Shown in pieces: positions 34,257-43,362 of a stretch of DNA of 64,000 nucleotides (positions are counted from its first letter, which is position 1; the number at the start of each line of letters is the position of its first letter). Under the pieces are notes generated by a model. It was given only the letters and a program-made list of their open reading frames with translations, did no database searches and was not told the origin of the DNA. The translations under genes and the position numbers were made by a program. Source of the stretch: Paraliobacillus ryukyuensis. Lineage in GTDB: Bacteria > Bacillota > Bacilli > Bacillales > Amphibacillaceae. The stretch covers positions 434,001 through 498,000 of the forward strand of contig NZ_QNRI01000002.1 of NCBI RefSeq assembly GCF_003315295.1, given 5' to 3'.

Positions 34257-35117
34257 ATGTATTATGGTGGTATTGAGGCTGGCGGTACAAAGTTTGTCTG
34301 TGCTGTAAGCGATGAAAATTTTGAAATTATTGAAGCAATTAGTATTCCCACTACTGTGCCAGAAGTGACAATGACAAAGGTTTTTGCTTTTTTTGATCAA
34401 TATCAACTGCAAGCGATCGGGGTTGGTTCTTTTGGGCCAATTGATGTGAATCTTGATTCGGATACGTATGGCTACATAACGTCTACACCTAAAAAAGGAT
34501 GGAATAATTATAATTTCGTAGGTGCAATAAAGGATAAATACAATATCCCTGTTGCTTGGACAACGGATGTAAATGCTGCTGCTTACGGGGAATATCGCCG
34601 TGGCAGTGCGCAACAAGCTAAATCTTGTCTTTACCTTACGATTGGAACTGGAATCGGTGGTGGCGCCATTTTAAATGAGAAAATTGTTGAAGGATTTGGT
34701 CATCCAGAAATGGGACATATCCTTGTACGTAGACATTCAGCGGATACTTTTGAAGGTACTTGTCCTTATCACGGCGACTGCTTGGAAGGACTCGCTGCAG
34801 GACCGGCTATTGAGCAGCGACTTGGTAAAAAAGGTAACATGGTAGCGAAAGACGATCCATATTGGGAGCAAGAAGCTTATTATATTGCGCAAGCATTAAT
34901 GACGTACACATTAATCCTACGTCCAGAAAAATTAATTTTAGGGGGCGGCGTGATGAAACAACAGCATTTGCTGCCACTTATCCGTCAATCATTCCAAGCA
35001 TTATTAAATGATTACGTTGCCATACCAGATTTGGATTCATATATTGTGACACCAGGTTTAGTTGATCATGCTGGAATTACTGGAAGCATCCTTTTAGCAG
35101 CTGAAAAAGCAATCTAA
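34257..35117 (+). CDS. ROK-family fructokinase-like sugar kinase
   Basis: 286 residues from the ATG at 34257 (GCGGAGGT upstream). Phosphate-binding motif GIEAGGTKFVCAV at the start, the sugar-site DVNAAAYGE, the second phosphate loop TIGTGIGGG, and the ROK zinc site with H and the cysteines of CPYHGDCLEG. Length and motifs match bacillar fructokinases (ScrK/GmuE). It would phosphorylate fructose, mannose or a related hexose. No transport gene adjoins it. An imperfect cre-like AACGTTTTCA lies 30 bp upstream. Confidence 0.92.
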   Translation: MYYGGIEAGGTKFVCAVSDENFEIIEAISIPTTVPEVTMTKVFAFFDQYQLQAIGVGSFGPIDVNLDSDTYGYITSTPKKGWNNYNFVGAIKDKYNIPVAWTTDVNAAAYGEYRRGSAQQAKSCLYLTIGTGIGGGAILNEKIVEGFGHPEMGHILVRRHSADTFEGTCPYHGDCLEGLAAGPAIEQRLGKKGNMVAKDDPYWEQEAYYIAQALMTYTLILRPEKLILGGGVMKQQHLLPLIRQSFQALLNDYVAIPDLDSYIVTPGLVDHAGITGSILLAAEKAI

Positions 35118-35145
35118 CACTAACTAAAGATAGGAGGTTCAATAC

Positions 35146-35349
35146 ATGAAGCTTGGTATGCGAAAACCAAGCTTAAAGAAACGAATTGCTGCTAAAACAA
35201 GTTTAAAACGCCAAGTGGTACATCGAACGGGTATAAAAATGCCTAAAGGAAAAGGCTGGATTAGGAATCCCAAAAAATATGCTTCCAATAAGGTATACCA
35301 AAAATCCACCTTCGATCTGTTTAAGTTATTGAAGAAATTGTTTAAGTAG
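35146..35349 (+). CDS. Small highly basic protein (67 aa)
   Basis: 67 residues, about a third Lys or Arg, starting MKLGMRKPSLKKRIAAKTSL and ending FKLLKKLF. The pattern GKGWIRNPKKYASNKVYQKST resembles a conserved hypothetical family in firmicutes, sometimes annotated near phage or ribosomal genes. TAGGAGG precedes the ATG. It follows the ROK kinase by 28 bp and may be co-transcribed. Possibly nucleic-acid binding, by charge only. Confidence 0.7.
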   Translation: MKLGMRKPSLKKRIAAKTSLKRQVVHRTGIKMPKGKGWIRNPKKYASNKVYQKSTFDLFKLLKKLFK

Positions 35350-35388
35350 CATCGAAAAAACCATCGAATATAGTGTTGAGTTTAAAGT

Positions 35389-35421
35389 AAAAAAAGAGTA
35401 GGCGGTTACGATCGCCTACTC
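35389..35421. terminator. Terminator between the basic protein and the MFS gene
   Basis: GAGTAGGCG pairs with CGCCTACTC; on the minus strand it is followed by TTTTTTT, ending the MFS transcript; it may also act on the plus strand. Confidence 0.85.
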
Positions 35422-35428
35422 AAAATGT

Positions 35429-36838
35429 TTATAACGAGTCATTTACTGGTTGTTGGTTTGTTGTAATTTTATCTTTTCCTTTTTCTTTCCAAAGTAGTCC
35501 AATTTCCTCCAATGTTTTGTTTTTTGTTTCTGGCACAATCGTCATAACAAAGGTAAAGCAGATCACATTGATTACCGCGAACATCCAGAATGTAAAGGTA
35601 CTTCCCATGTTATTGATTAGTATCGGAGTGAACTGTCCAATTGCCCAGTTTGCGCCCCATAAAAAGATGGTAGCAATTCCAACCGCTTTTGCGCGAATGT
35701 GATTTGGAAAAATTTCTGGAATCATAATCCAAGGTATTGGTCCCATTGAAACGCAAAATGCAGCTGTAAATCCAGCAATAAAGATAATTAATAATATCCC
35801 TGCATTAGCTGGGTCGAAGAAAAAAACGCTTCCAATCAAGCCCATAAATATTGCCATTAATGCTGAACCAATCGCCATCAATTTCTTTCTGCCGAGACTA
35901 TCAATTAGAAAGATCCCTACGATGGTAAAGACTACTTGGACACTACCAATGATACTTGTTGCTAAGAATTCTGTGTTATTTTCAAAACCAATACTTCGAA
36001 AAATATCAGGTCCATAATATGTTACCGCATTCATTCCGATTACTTGATTAAATAACGCTAAAAATATTCCAACTCCTAATGCCATTCTCAATCCTGGTTT
36101 TACTAATTCTTTAACAGAAGTACTTTTCTCCATTTCAATTGAAGTTTTAATTTCTTTTTCTTCTTTTTTAGCAATCTCTTCGCCATTGATTCGTTTTAGA
36201 GTTTTGTATGCTTCTTGATCGTGTCCTTTTTGATATAAATATCTTGGACTTTCAGGAATGAAAAATAACAAGAACAAGAAGATAATTCCTGGGATAGTTC
36301 CATATCCAAGCATCCAGCGCCAACCTAACTCTAATCCCCAGGCATGGGTACCACTATTTGCGACACCGTAGTTAATGTAAAACGTCGCACAAATACCGAT
36401 AATGGTAAACAATTGATACATCGAACCTAAGCGTCCACGAATAGCTGGTGGTGCACACTCACTAATGTAGGTAACGGATAAAGCCGAAGCAAAACCAATA
36501 CCAAATCCACCTAAAATTCGTGCAAAAACAAGCATCGTTACACTAACTGCAAAAGCGGATCCTAATGCAGAAATAATAAAGAAAATTGCTGCAATCACTA
36601 AGATGTTTTTTCTACCGAAGCGATCACTCAAAAACCCTGATGCTGCGACACCGATAACACCACCGATCATCACACAAGAAATGACCCAACCTTCCATGGC
36701 AGGACTTAAATTATATAGTTCTTGTAGGTAACCAATAGCTCCGGATATAACTGCGGTATCAAAACCATAAAGCAAACCACCCATTCCTGCAGCAGCAGCA
36801 ATCAAGATGACATACCAAAACGAATGTTTCTTTTCCAT
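35429..36838 (-). CDS. MFS sugar:proton symporter (SP family)
   Basis: 469 residues, twelve membrane helices. Sugar-porter signatures are intact: GFLSDRFGRKN between helices 2 and 3, PESPRYL before the central loop (which is charged, residues about 210-240), a second repeat DSLGRKKLM, and the exit motif PETKNKTLEEI. Similar to XylT/AraE/IolT-type importers of xylose, arabinose or inositol. A sugar-sensing regulatory set lies directly upstream on the same strand (37010-40923), which suggests that set controls this gene. GGAGGGG precedes the ATG; a cre-like site lies 100 bp upstream. Confidence 0.93.
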   Translation of the reverse strand: MEKKHSFWYVILIAAAAGMGGLLYGFDTAVISGAIGYLQELYNLSPAMEGWVISCVMIGGVIGVAASGFLSDRFGRKNILVIAAIFFIISALGSAFAVSVTMLVFARILGGFGIGFASALSVTYISECAPPAIRGRLGSMYQLFTIIGICATFYINYGVANSGTHAWGLELGWRWMLGYGTIPGIIFLFLLFFIPESPRYLYQKGHDQEAYKTLKRINGEEIAKKEEKEIKTSIEMEKSTSVKELVKPGLRMALGVGIFLALFNQVIGMNAVTYYGPDIFRSIGFENNTEFLATSIIGSVQVVFTIVGIFLIDSLGRKKLMAIGSALMAIFMGLIGSVFFFDPANAGILLIIFIAGFTAAFCVSMGPIPWIMIPEIFPNHIRAKAVGIATIFLWGANWAIGQFTPILINNMGSTFTFWMFAVINVICFTFVMTIVPETKNKTLEEIGLLWKEKGKDKITTNQQPVNDSL

Positions 36839-36937
36839 AGTACCCCTCCATTATGTGTAGATAGTATTATTGAATCAAGTTGAGCCGCATAGAAAATTCT
36901 TTTGACTTACTTATAATTTATCATCTACATAATTTTT

Positions 36938-36951
36938 TGGTAGCGCTATCA
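36938..36951 (-). promoter_or_regulatory. cre-like palindrome upstream of the MFS transporter
   Basis: TGGTAGCGCTATCA differs from TGWNANCGNTNWCA at one position and is nearly palindromic; it lies about 100 bp before the transporter start. Confidence 0.6.
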
Positions 36952-37009
36952 TCTTCATTTTTTTGCTAAATACTAGATTTATTTGTTATCCAGCACGTAT
37001 TCCATGTGT

Positions 37010-38533
37010 TCACTTATGATTCTTACGATAGGCACTAGGCGTTTGATTGATTTCTTTTTTAAAAACACGACTAAAATAATTTGGATCTTTATATCCAGTA
37101 GAAAGAGCAATTTCTTTCAACGAATAGTTGGTATTTACGAGTAATTCCTTGGCACGCTCTAATCGCATTTGGGTAAGATAGTCAATAAACGTTACCTCAA
37201 AATATTCTTTAAATAATTTGCTGAAGTAATAGGAGCTAAGTCCAATATCCGTGGCAACTTGTTCAAGGCTGATATTTTTTTCGAAATTGGATTCCATATA
37301 AGCCTTTGCTTGTAATAACAAACCTCGAACGCCAGAATCACGCCAATCTTTTATTTGTTGCATTACATAATAAAGATGAGCTTTAGCGGCCTCTTTTATT
37401 TGATAAGGTGTATTAAATTGAGAAAATTCCATCTCTGTATCAAGCGTAAGTCCAAGTTCATTGATGACACGATGTAAAATAACAAAAAAGTTCGTCATTG
37501 CTTTTTTGATTATAGAAAGCTGGTAATTCGCATTTTGCTGTAATGACATAAAATAACGATCAAATAATTGATCAATCGAAGTTTCATCTCCTTTTTTGAT
37601 CGCTTCAAGTATTCTTTTTTCTTCGGCAAAAGGAACAAGCGTCTTTTTCGTAGTAGCTGCTTGATTATTATAAACTGCATAGTTCGCCTGACTATCTTGC
37701 ACTTGTTCCAGTGCGTGCATGGCGTGTTCATATGATGTGGCGAATTGTTCTAAGTTATCAATGGCATTCCCGACTCCGATTTTTACTTTTAAATTAGTCA
37801 ATTCTCGTTGTAGCTGGTGTATGATTGATCTTGCAAAAATGTTAAAATTAGTGGCGTCGTAGTTTACAAACGCAGGCACTTGAAAACCTGTTAGCGGTCC
37901 CAATAAGATTTGATAAGGTGTTTTAGCGACAACGTTTTTTAAGCTCGCATACCATCCCTGTTTGTCTTGATGGGTAACGCTTGGGTGTTCAGACTGAAAT
38001 AAAAGCACGATGACAAAACCCTTCATATCATCAACATGAAGCCACTCTGACCATGATTCAGTGTCAAAATCGTGCACATGATTTAACAGTAATGTGAGGA
38101 TGAATTCCATTTCGATTAATCCATTCGCTTGTTTTAAGCAACTTTGTAACATATTTTCTTGATCAACCTCTTGGACCATGGCGTCATAAGCTGTAAGAAC
38201 TTCAGCTACACTGTTTGGTTTTAGTAAATATTCTTTTACTCCAAATTTCATTGCTTTTTTGGCATAATCAAACGTGTCATAAGCAGAAACCATGATAATT
38301 TTTGTTTTAGGACGTGACGTTAGAATTTGTTCTGCTGCATATATTCCATCGTATTCTGGCATCTTTATATCCATAAAAATCAGATCTGGTTCTGTCATCA
38401 TTGCTAAATCTATTGCTTCTTTTCCATTTCCTGCTTCTGCTACAACCTCACTATCTGGACGGTGCTTGTTCAGAAGCATTTGCAGCCCTTTCCGTTCGAT
38501 TGCTTCATCATCGACAAGCATAATTTTAATCAT
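37010..38533 (-). CDS. YesN-type response regulator (REC + AraC HTH)
   Basis: 507 residues from the ATG at 38533 (GAGGTG seven bases upstream). Residues 1-120 are a receiver domain (IMLVDDEAIERKG; phospho-acceptor Asp in DLIFMDIKMPEYDG; Lys in YLLKP). A middle region of about 280 residues is of the YesN type, and residues about 410-507 are an AraC-type double helix-turn-helix (ISLEQVATDIGLSSYYFSKL, then LKEIALSTGYKDPNYFSRV). It pairs with the YesM-like kinase upstream, whose original stop codon overlaps this gene's ribosome site. Confidence 0.93.
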   Translation of the reverse strand: MIKIMLVDDEAIERKGLQMLLNKHRPDSEVVAEAGNGKEAIDLAMMTEPDLIFMDIKMPEYDGIYAAEQILTSRPKTKIIMVSAYDTFDYAKKAMKFGVKEYLLKPNSVAEVLTAYDAMVQEVDQENMLQSCLKQANGLIEMEFILTLLLNHVHDFDTESWSEWLHVDDMKGFVIVLLFQSEHPSVTHQDKQGWYASLKNVVAKTPYQILLGPLTGFQVPAFVNYDATNFNIFARSIIHQLQRELTNLKVKIGVGNAIDNLEQFATSYEHAMHALEQVQDSQANYAVYNNQAATTKKTLVPFAEEKRILEAIKKGDETSIDQLFDRYFMSLQQNANYQLSIIKKAMTNFFVILHRVINELGLTLDTEMEFSQFNTPYQIKEAAKAHLYYVMQQIKDWRDSGVRGLLLQAKAYMESNFEKNISLEQVATDIGLSSYYFSKLFKEYFEVTFIDYLTQMRLERAKELLVNTNYSLKEIALSTGYKDPNYFSRVFKKEINQTPSAYRKNHK

Positions 38534-38570
38534 TTTTTTCACCTCGGTAATTGAATCGTTATTTTTGTAC

Positions 38571-39947
38571 CTACTCCGACTCTTGATTCAATCGCAACGG
38601 TGCTTCGACTATCGAACAAATATAATCGATCACATTGCGTAATCCAATTCCTGTGGAGTGCCCGCTTTTTTGTTGGGTTCCATCTGCTGATTGACCATCG
38701 CCTAACAATCGATTCACCTTCTCTTGTGACATGCCCTTCCCATTATCAATAATCTCGATCATAATGGTTTGTTGTTTTTGATAAATATTTAATCGAATTT
38801 CCCCTGATGTCGCCATGTTTTCAATCCCATGAATAAAGGCATTTTCCACAAGGGGCTGTAACGTTAATCGTGGCATAGGGATAGAGAGACATTGTTGATC
38901 AATGTATTGACGAAATGAGACACGATCGCCAAATCGGGTTTGTTGAATAAAAAAATATTCATTAACTACATTTACTTCATCTTTTAAGTATGTTTCTTTA
39001 TCTAAATTACCAATGTTATAGCGAAGCAATTTAGAAGTGGATGAAATCAATTCATTGGTTTGTTCCGCGCCTTCGATGTAAGCTGTTTTCGATATTGTAT
39101 TTAATGTGTTGAACAGAAAGTGCGGATTCATTTGATTCTGTAAGGATTGCAATTCCATCTCTTTCAAAAGTTGATTCAGCCGTGCTTTTTCTTTCATTTC
39201 TCGAATAGCTTCAACTACATTAAATTTCATCTGATTAAACGTATCTGTTAACAACCTAAGCTCATCTTTTCTTGAAACAAAAATGTCATTAATTTGGTAG
39301 TTTCCGGTGGCTATTTCCTTTGCGGCATTGGTAAGTTTATTAATTGTCCGAGTGATGCCATTTGAGAACCACAAAGCAAATAAAATACTCAGTAAAATAA
39401 CAGATAAAAATACAGCTGTACTCATATTTCGAATGTTTTGCATACGTTGATTTTCTAGTGACACAATTTTTTCATAGGCGGTTAACTCATTATTAATTAA
39501 TTCCAGTGTTTTTTCATGGATATAGGAGGCGGTTGTTCCGGCTTCATTGTAGTAATGAGAAGATTGATCAATATTCTCTGCATCAACCGCGTCTGTTGTG
39601 TTATTCATCAAATCTATAAAACTAGAAAGTAGATTCATATAGTTCTGATTATCAACGGAATGGGTAGCAGTTGAATCAAACTTGTGTTGTAAACGTTTGA
39701 ATTCCTGGTAATTTTCTTGAAAATACTGATGGTTTTCTTCAGTTGTTTCATTGACATAAATTTGCAATGACTGATAGGTTTGATCGGTTTGTTGTGTGAT
39801 TTCATTTAATAGAAAGTACTTATCTAACCTTTGGTTATGTAAATCAATGATGCGCTGTGAATTTTGATGCTGGATAAAAAATAAGGCAATCATTAAAACT
39901 AAGATGGCAACAAAATAAACGAGTAGTTTTGTGCGAATTTTATTCAT
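38571..39947 (-). CDS. YesM/LytS-type sensor histidine kinase, C-terminus frameshifted
   Basis: 458 residues as read. A membrane helix near residues 6-22, an extracellular helical domain, a second helix (STAVFLSVILLSILFALWF), HAMP linker, then the His_kinase region with QNQMNPHFLFNTLNTI and ATPase boxes (LVENAFIHG; IDNGKGM; GHSTGIGLRNV). After GIGLRNVID the frame drifts to 20 unrelated residues, whereas the next frame reads TVAIESRVGVGTKITIQLPR and stops at 38540, just ahead of the response regulator. A one-base loss near 38623-38629 explains this. The last beta-strands of the ATPase domain would be altered, so activity is doubtful unless this is a sequencing error or phase-variable site. Confidence 0.85.
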   Translation of the reverse strand: MNKIRTKLLVYFVAILVLMIALFFIQHQNSQRIIDLHNQRLDKYFLLNEITQQTDQTYQSLQIYVNETTEENHQYFQENYQEFKRLQHKFDSTATHSVDNQNYMNLLSSFIDLMNNTTDAVDAENIDQSSHYYNEAGTTASYIHEKTLELINNELTAYEKIVSLENQRMQNIRNMSTAVFLSVILLSILFALWFSNGITRTINKLTNAAKEIATGNYQINDIFVSRKDELRLLTDTFNQMKFNVVEAIREMKEKARLNQLLKEMELQSLQNQMNPHFLFNTLNTISKTAYIEGAEQTNELISSTSKLLRYNIGNLDKETYLKDEVNVVNEYFFIQQTRFGDRVSFRQYIDQQCLSIPMPRLTLQPLVENAFIHGIENMATSGEIRLNIYQKQQTIMIEIIDNGKGMSQEKVNRLLGDGQSADGTQQKSGHSTGIGLRNVIDYICSIVEAPLRLNQESE

Positions 39948-40923
39948 TGATCACACTCAAATCTGCTTTTGTTACAACTGAAGTGTCCGTATGATAGACA
40001 TCTTTTACTTCTTTATTCTCCATTATATCCATCATTAAATCGATGCTTCGATTCCCCATTGCATAAGGCTCCTGTTCAATTAGTGCATCAACTTTATTCT
40101 GCTTAAGTAGTTGCAAATTTTCCTCTAATGTATCAAATCCGATAATATATAAATCATTGCTTCTTCCTAAGGATTCTGCTGCTTCCGTCATTCCAGTTGC
40201 ATCGTGTGTACTTGTTCCAAAGAGAGCGTTTATGTCAGGGTATTTGGTTAACATATTTTGTGCTTTTTCTTCGGCAATCACTTGAGTAATAGAAGATTCT
40301 TCAATTGCAACAATACTGATATCACTTTTTTGTTCAATAACATCTTGAAATCCCTGTACACGTAATTGGTGATGCGCGTTATCAAAACTTCCAGTTACAA
40401 TGCCGACTGTTGCTGAACCGTTTGTTTGTTCAATTAATTCTTCACCTGCTAACCGACCCGCTTCATAATTATCTGTTCCAATATAAGTAAAACGCTTACT
40501 TTTTGCTGCATCAGTATCAATAGTGATAACGGGAATCCCTTGATCTACTGCTTTGTTAATTAATGGAAGGAAGGAATTGTTTACAGCTTGAACGATAATC
40601 CCATCAACTTTTGATTTGATTGCCATATCAAGCAATTTCCTCTGTTCTTCTGGATTGGATCGTCTAGGACCTTCATATTCAATCGCTATTTCATATTCTT
40701 CTTCGGTATCTTTTGCACCTTGGCCTACTAACTCCCAATAATCATGCTCTAATTCCTCTCCAATTAAGGCAAAATGATAGCGAGGAATTGGTAAGTTGTT
40801 TGTATCCGCTTCCAATATACGGGCATTACTTGCTCTTGCTTGTGAAAAAAAGTAGATAGAAAACCCCACTGAAACAAAAAAAGTAATGGTGAGAACACTA
40901 TAGACAAGGCGTTGTAATTTCAT
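39940..40923 (-). CDS. Membrane-anchored sugar-binding protein (RbsB/XylF type) of a sensory set
   Basis: 327 residues from the ATG at 40923 (GAAGGAGG six bases upstream). One N-terminal helix (LVYSVLTITFFVSVGFSIYFF) anchors a periplasmic-binding-protein type 1 domain: residues about 50-320, with GPRRSNPEEQRKLLDMAI, DGIIVQAV, PVITIDTDA and ALFGTSTHDATG. It has a membrane anchor and no lipobox, and it overlaps the kinase gene by eight bases. This matches the XylFII-LytS type of receptor, in which the binding protein signals sugar to the kinase rather than to a transporter. Confidence 0.88.
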   Translation of the reverse strand: MKLQRLVYSVLTITFFVSVGFSIYFFSQARASNARILEADTNNLPIPRYHFALIGEELEHDYWELVGQGAKDTEEEYEIAIEYEGPRRSNPEEQRKLLDMAIKSKVDGIIVQAVNNSFLPLINKAVDQGIPVITIDTDAAKSKRFTYIGTDNYEAGRLAGEELIEQTNGSATVGIVTGSFDNAHHQLRVQGFQDVIEQKSDISIVAIEESSITQVIAEEKAQNMLTKYPDINALFGTSTHDATGMTEAAESLGRSNDLYIIGFDTLEENLQLLKQNKVDALIEQEPYAMGNRSIDLMMDIMENKEVKDVYHTDTSVVTKADLSVINE

Positions 40924-41064
40924 GTTCATCCTCCTTCTAACAAACAAAACATATAATTGCTTTGCTTTAATGATAGCACATCGGTTCATAACTCAAAACA
41001 CATTGGTTATTCTATAATTCTAATAAGACTAATTCCATATTTTCGGAAATTTATAAACCATTTT

Positions 41065-41095
41065 ATTGTCGTTAGATGGTACAATTAACGACAAT
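41065..41095. promoter_or_regulatory. Perfect inverted repeat in the divergent intergenic region
   Basis: ATTGTCGTTA (41065-41074) and TAACGACAAT (41086-41095) are exact complements around an 11-nt spacer. It lies about 140 bp upstream of the sugar-sensor gene and 23 bp before the decayed gene; a dimeric regulator site or RNA hairpin. Confidence 0.5.
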
Positions 41096-41117
41096 AGAAT
41101 AGGGCAAAGGTGATTTT

Positions 41118-41416
41118 TTGTCAAAGCAATCATTTATTATAATAGCTTCTTCTTTAGTTTTTATCGTTGCAATAGATGGTGTACTAATTTTTTGTCAAAG
41201 CCGCTTATACGTATGGATCTGTGGTTACTTACAATATTAGTCGTATGCCTGATAAGGGAAGAGGGAAGTACAATTTTCTTCCATGTCGCTAACGATCATA
41301 CGTTAGGGTGTCCAGGGGGATTACAAGGAAATATGGTATCTATCTTAAAATGGATTAACCCTTCAAAGTATCCTGTCATCGTTCAAACACCAGTCAGCGA
41401 CCTAGGTAATTATTAA
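41118..41416 (+). pseudogene. Decayed gene for a small membrane or secreted protein
   Basis: Three reading frames in series look like one former gene. A TTG start with AAAGGTGA begins MSKQSFIIIASSLVFIVAI (membrane segment); after a run of six Ts the sense moves to another frame (KAAYTYGSVVTYNISRMPDK...GKYNFLP) and then to a third (VANDHTLGCPGG ... ILKWINPSKYPVIVQTPVSDL). At least two frameshifts. The HTxGC motif near the end faintly recalls YkuD-type L,D-transpeptidases, but I do not claim the family. Confidence 0.55.
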
Positions 41417-41436
41417 TTACAAATGACCTATCATAA

Positions 41437-41471
41437 AAAGCCTGCTCGTTTCTAATAACGAACAGGCTTAC
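41437..41471 (-). terminator. Terminator (minus) after the NADPH oxidoreductase
   Basis: AAGCCTG...TCGTT pairs with AACGA...CAGGCTT; the minus strand continues with TTTTTATG. Confidence 0.8.
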
Positions 41472-41482
41472 CTAACAGAGGT

Positions 41483-41518
41483 TGCCTCTGTCATCATCGT
41501 GAGGCAACGTTTTTATTA
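41483..41518 (+). terminator. Terminator (plus) after the decayed gene
   Basis: GTTGCCTC pairs with GAGGCAAC, followed by GTTTTTATTA; it partly overlaps the stop of the opposite gene. Confidence 0.8.
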
Positions 41519-42457
41519 TTTCATTTTCAATACAATTTTGCCCTTCGCATGATGACTTTCGCTCAACTCATGTGCTTTTCTAATATTTTCTTCTGTGAAA
41601 TCAAAGACATGTCCAACTTGAGGTTTAACTTTACCATTAGCAAGCAATTTGGCTACTTGCTTTAAATCATCACCGAAGCCGCTAGAAAATACCCAATAGC
41701 CAGATACCTTAATATTATATTCATCTGCGAGTGTTTGATCTGGATTTCCGAGAATGGACACAATACGACCACCAGGCTTCACTACGCGACAACTTTTTTC
41801 TAATGTTTCCCCAGCGATGGTGTCTAGTACGACATCAATATCATGAAGAACTTGTTCAAAATCTTCTGTTCGATAATCGATCACTTGATCTGCGCCAAGG
41901 TTTTTGACGTATTCCTCATTTGCTTGACTAGCGGTAGTAACGACATAGGCACCAATCGATTTGGCGATTTGAATAGCGAGACTCCCTACACCACCTGCTC
42001 CAGCATGGATAAGCACTTTTTCGCCCTTTTGTAAGTTTGTTAGTTTTACTAAGCTCTCCCAAGCAGTAAGTCCTGCCAATGGAATCGAGGCAGCTTCTTC
42101 AAATGATAAATTTTCAGGGATTTTTGCTAAATAGTTGCTATTTACTGCAGTATAAGTAGCGTAACTGCCATTAGGGGAGAGAGCTGGCTTGGCAAACACG
42201 GCATCTCCAACTTGAAAATTGGTTACATCTGATCCGACTTCGACGATTTTCCCTGCCACATCCCATCCTAGTATAATTGGAAAAGAGAATCGTAACATTT
42301 CTTTAAAAAGGCCATTGCGGATATTCCAATCAATCGGGTTGACTGATGCTGCATATACTTCAATGATTACTTGGTCACGAGTTGGCACTGGAAAAGCGAC
42401 GTCTTGTTCTTCTAATACATTTTTATCTCCATATCGGTTAATGGTAATTGCTTTCAT
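41516..42457 (-). CDS. NADP-dependent quinone-oxidoreductase-like protein (MDR superfamily)
   Basis: 313 residues. N-terminal GroES-like domain (YGDKNVLEEQDVAFPVP, VAGKIVEVGSDV) and a Rossmann domain with the nucleotide motif HAGAGGVGSLAIQIAK at about residue 150, then DYRTEDFEQ. No zinc ligands, as in zeta-crystallin/YhdH-type reductases. Likely reduces quinones or enones with NADPH. GGAGGG precedes the ATG. Divergent from pxpB, with a gap of 185 bp. Confidence 0.93.
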   Translation of the reverse strand: MKAITINRYGDKNVLEEQDVAFPVPTRDQVIIEVYAASVNPIDWNIRNGLFKEMLRFSFPIILGWDVAGKIVEVGSDVTNFQVGDAVFAKPALSPNGSYATYTAVNSNYLAKIPENLSFEEAASIPLAGLTAWESLVKLTNLQKGEKVLIHAGAGGVGSLAIQIAKSIGAYVVTTASQANEEYVKNLGADQVIDYRTEDFEQVLHDIDVVLDTIAGETLEKSCRVVKPGGRIVSILGNPDQTLADEYNIKVSGYWVFSSGFGDDLKQVAKLLANGKVKPQVGHVFDFTEENIRKAHELSESHHAKGKIVLKMK

Positions 42458-42642
42458 TAAAAACCCTCCATTCCTTTTTCTAAGATTAGTATATTAAAAA
42501 TCAACTCATCTACCAAAAATCTTGCTTCACCTTGTAAAATAGGTGAAATAGGATAAAGCGTAATACTATTAAAAAGACAAGCTTAACGTAATAATGTTAG
42601 AATAATAGGAAAATTAATTACTATACGGAAGAAGGGAACACG

Positions 42643-43362
42643 ATGGATCTACGATTTGAACCGATGGGTGATCATGGGGTAATCATTACCTGCGGAGATG
42701 CGTTAACAGACGAGACATTTCATAAAGTAGTCGGACTTCTTCAGGTCTTAGAGCAGGCGCATGAATCTTGGATTGTTGAATGCATCCCAGGGTATATAAA
42801 TGTGACTGTTCTCTATGATCCAATGAAAATATTCTATATCAAAATGGTGGAACAAGATGATAGAAATGTGTATACATACGTGGTAGATAGGCTGCAACAA
42901 ATCACCAACCAAATTGAAGTTTTTTCTGAAACAGATGGTCAAACGATCGCTGTGCCGGTATGCTATGGAGGAATGTATGGTCCTGATCTTAGCTATGTAG
43001 CAAACTATCATGGTTTAACAGAGCAAGAAGTCATCTCTATTCATACAAGTGCAAGTTATCGTGTTCATATGATTGGTTTTGCTCCAGGATTTCCATACCT
43101 CGGCGGCTTATCAGAGCAATTAGCTACGCCAAGAAAAGATGTCCCAAGGAAACAAATTTCAGCAGGTTCGGTAGGGATAGCCGGTAATCAAACGGGGGTC
43201 TACCCATTAGCAACACCTGGTGGTTGGCAATTGCTCGGACGTACACCTGTAGCTTTATTTGATCCAGCATCCGATCGTCCTTTTCTCGTACAACCGGGTG
43301 ATTCAATGCAGTTTTATCCGATTACGGAGTTAGAATATCAGTGTTGGGAGGCGGAAAAGTGA
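42643..43362 (+). CDS. pxpB: 5-oxoprolinase subunit PxpB (KipI family)
   Basis: 239 residues. An N-terminal region of about 85 residues and the carboxyltransferase-like C-terminal domain with VPVCYGGMYGPDLSYV, HMIGFAPGFPYLGGL, PRKQISAGSVGIAGNQTGVYP and a GGWQLLGRTP motif. Together with PxpC and PxpA it forms the ATP-dependent 5-oxoprolinase that removes the damage product pyroglutamate (established for the Bacillus enzymes formerly called KipI, KipA, YcsF). Its stop overlaps the start of pxpC. Confidence 0.95.
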   Translation: MDLRFEPMGDHGVIITCGDALTDETFHKVVGLLQVLEQAHESWIVECIPGYINVTVLYDPMKIFYIKMVEQDDRNVYTYVVDRLQQITNQIEVFSETDGQTIAVPVCYGGMYGPDLSYVANYHGLTEQEVISIHTSASYRVHMIGFAPGFPYLGGLSEQLATPRKDVPRKQISAGSVGIAGNQTGVYPLATPGGWQLLGRTPVALFDPASDRPFLVQPGDSMQFYPITELEYQCWEAEK

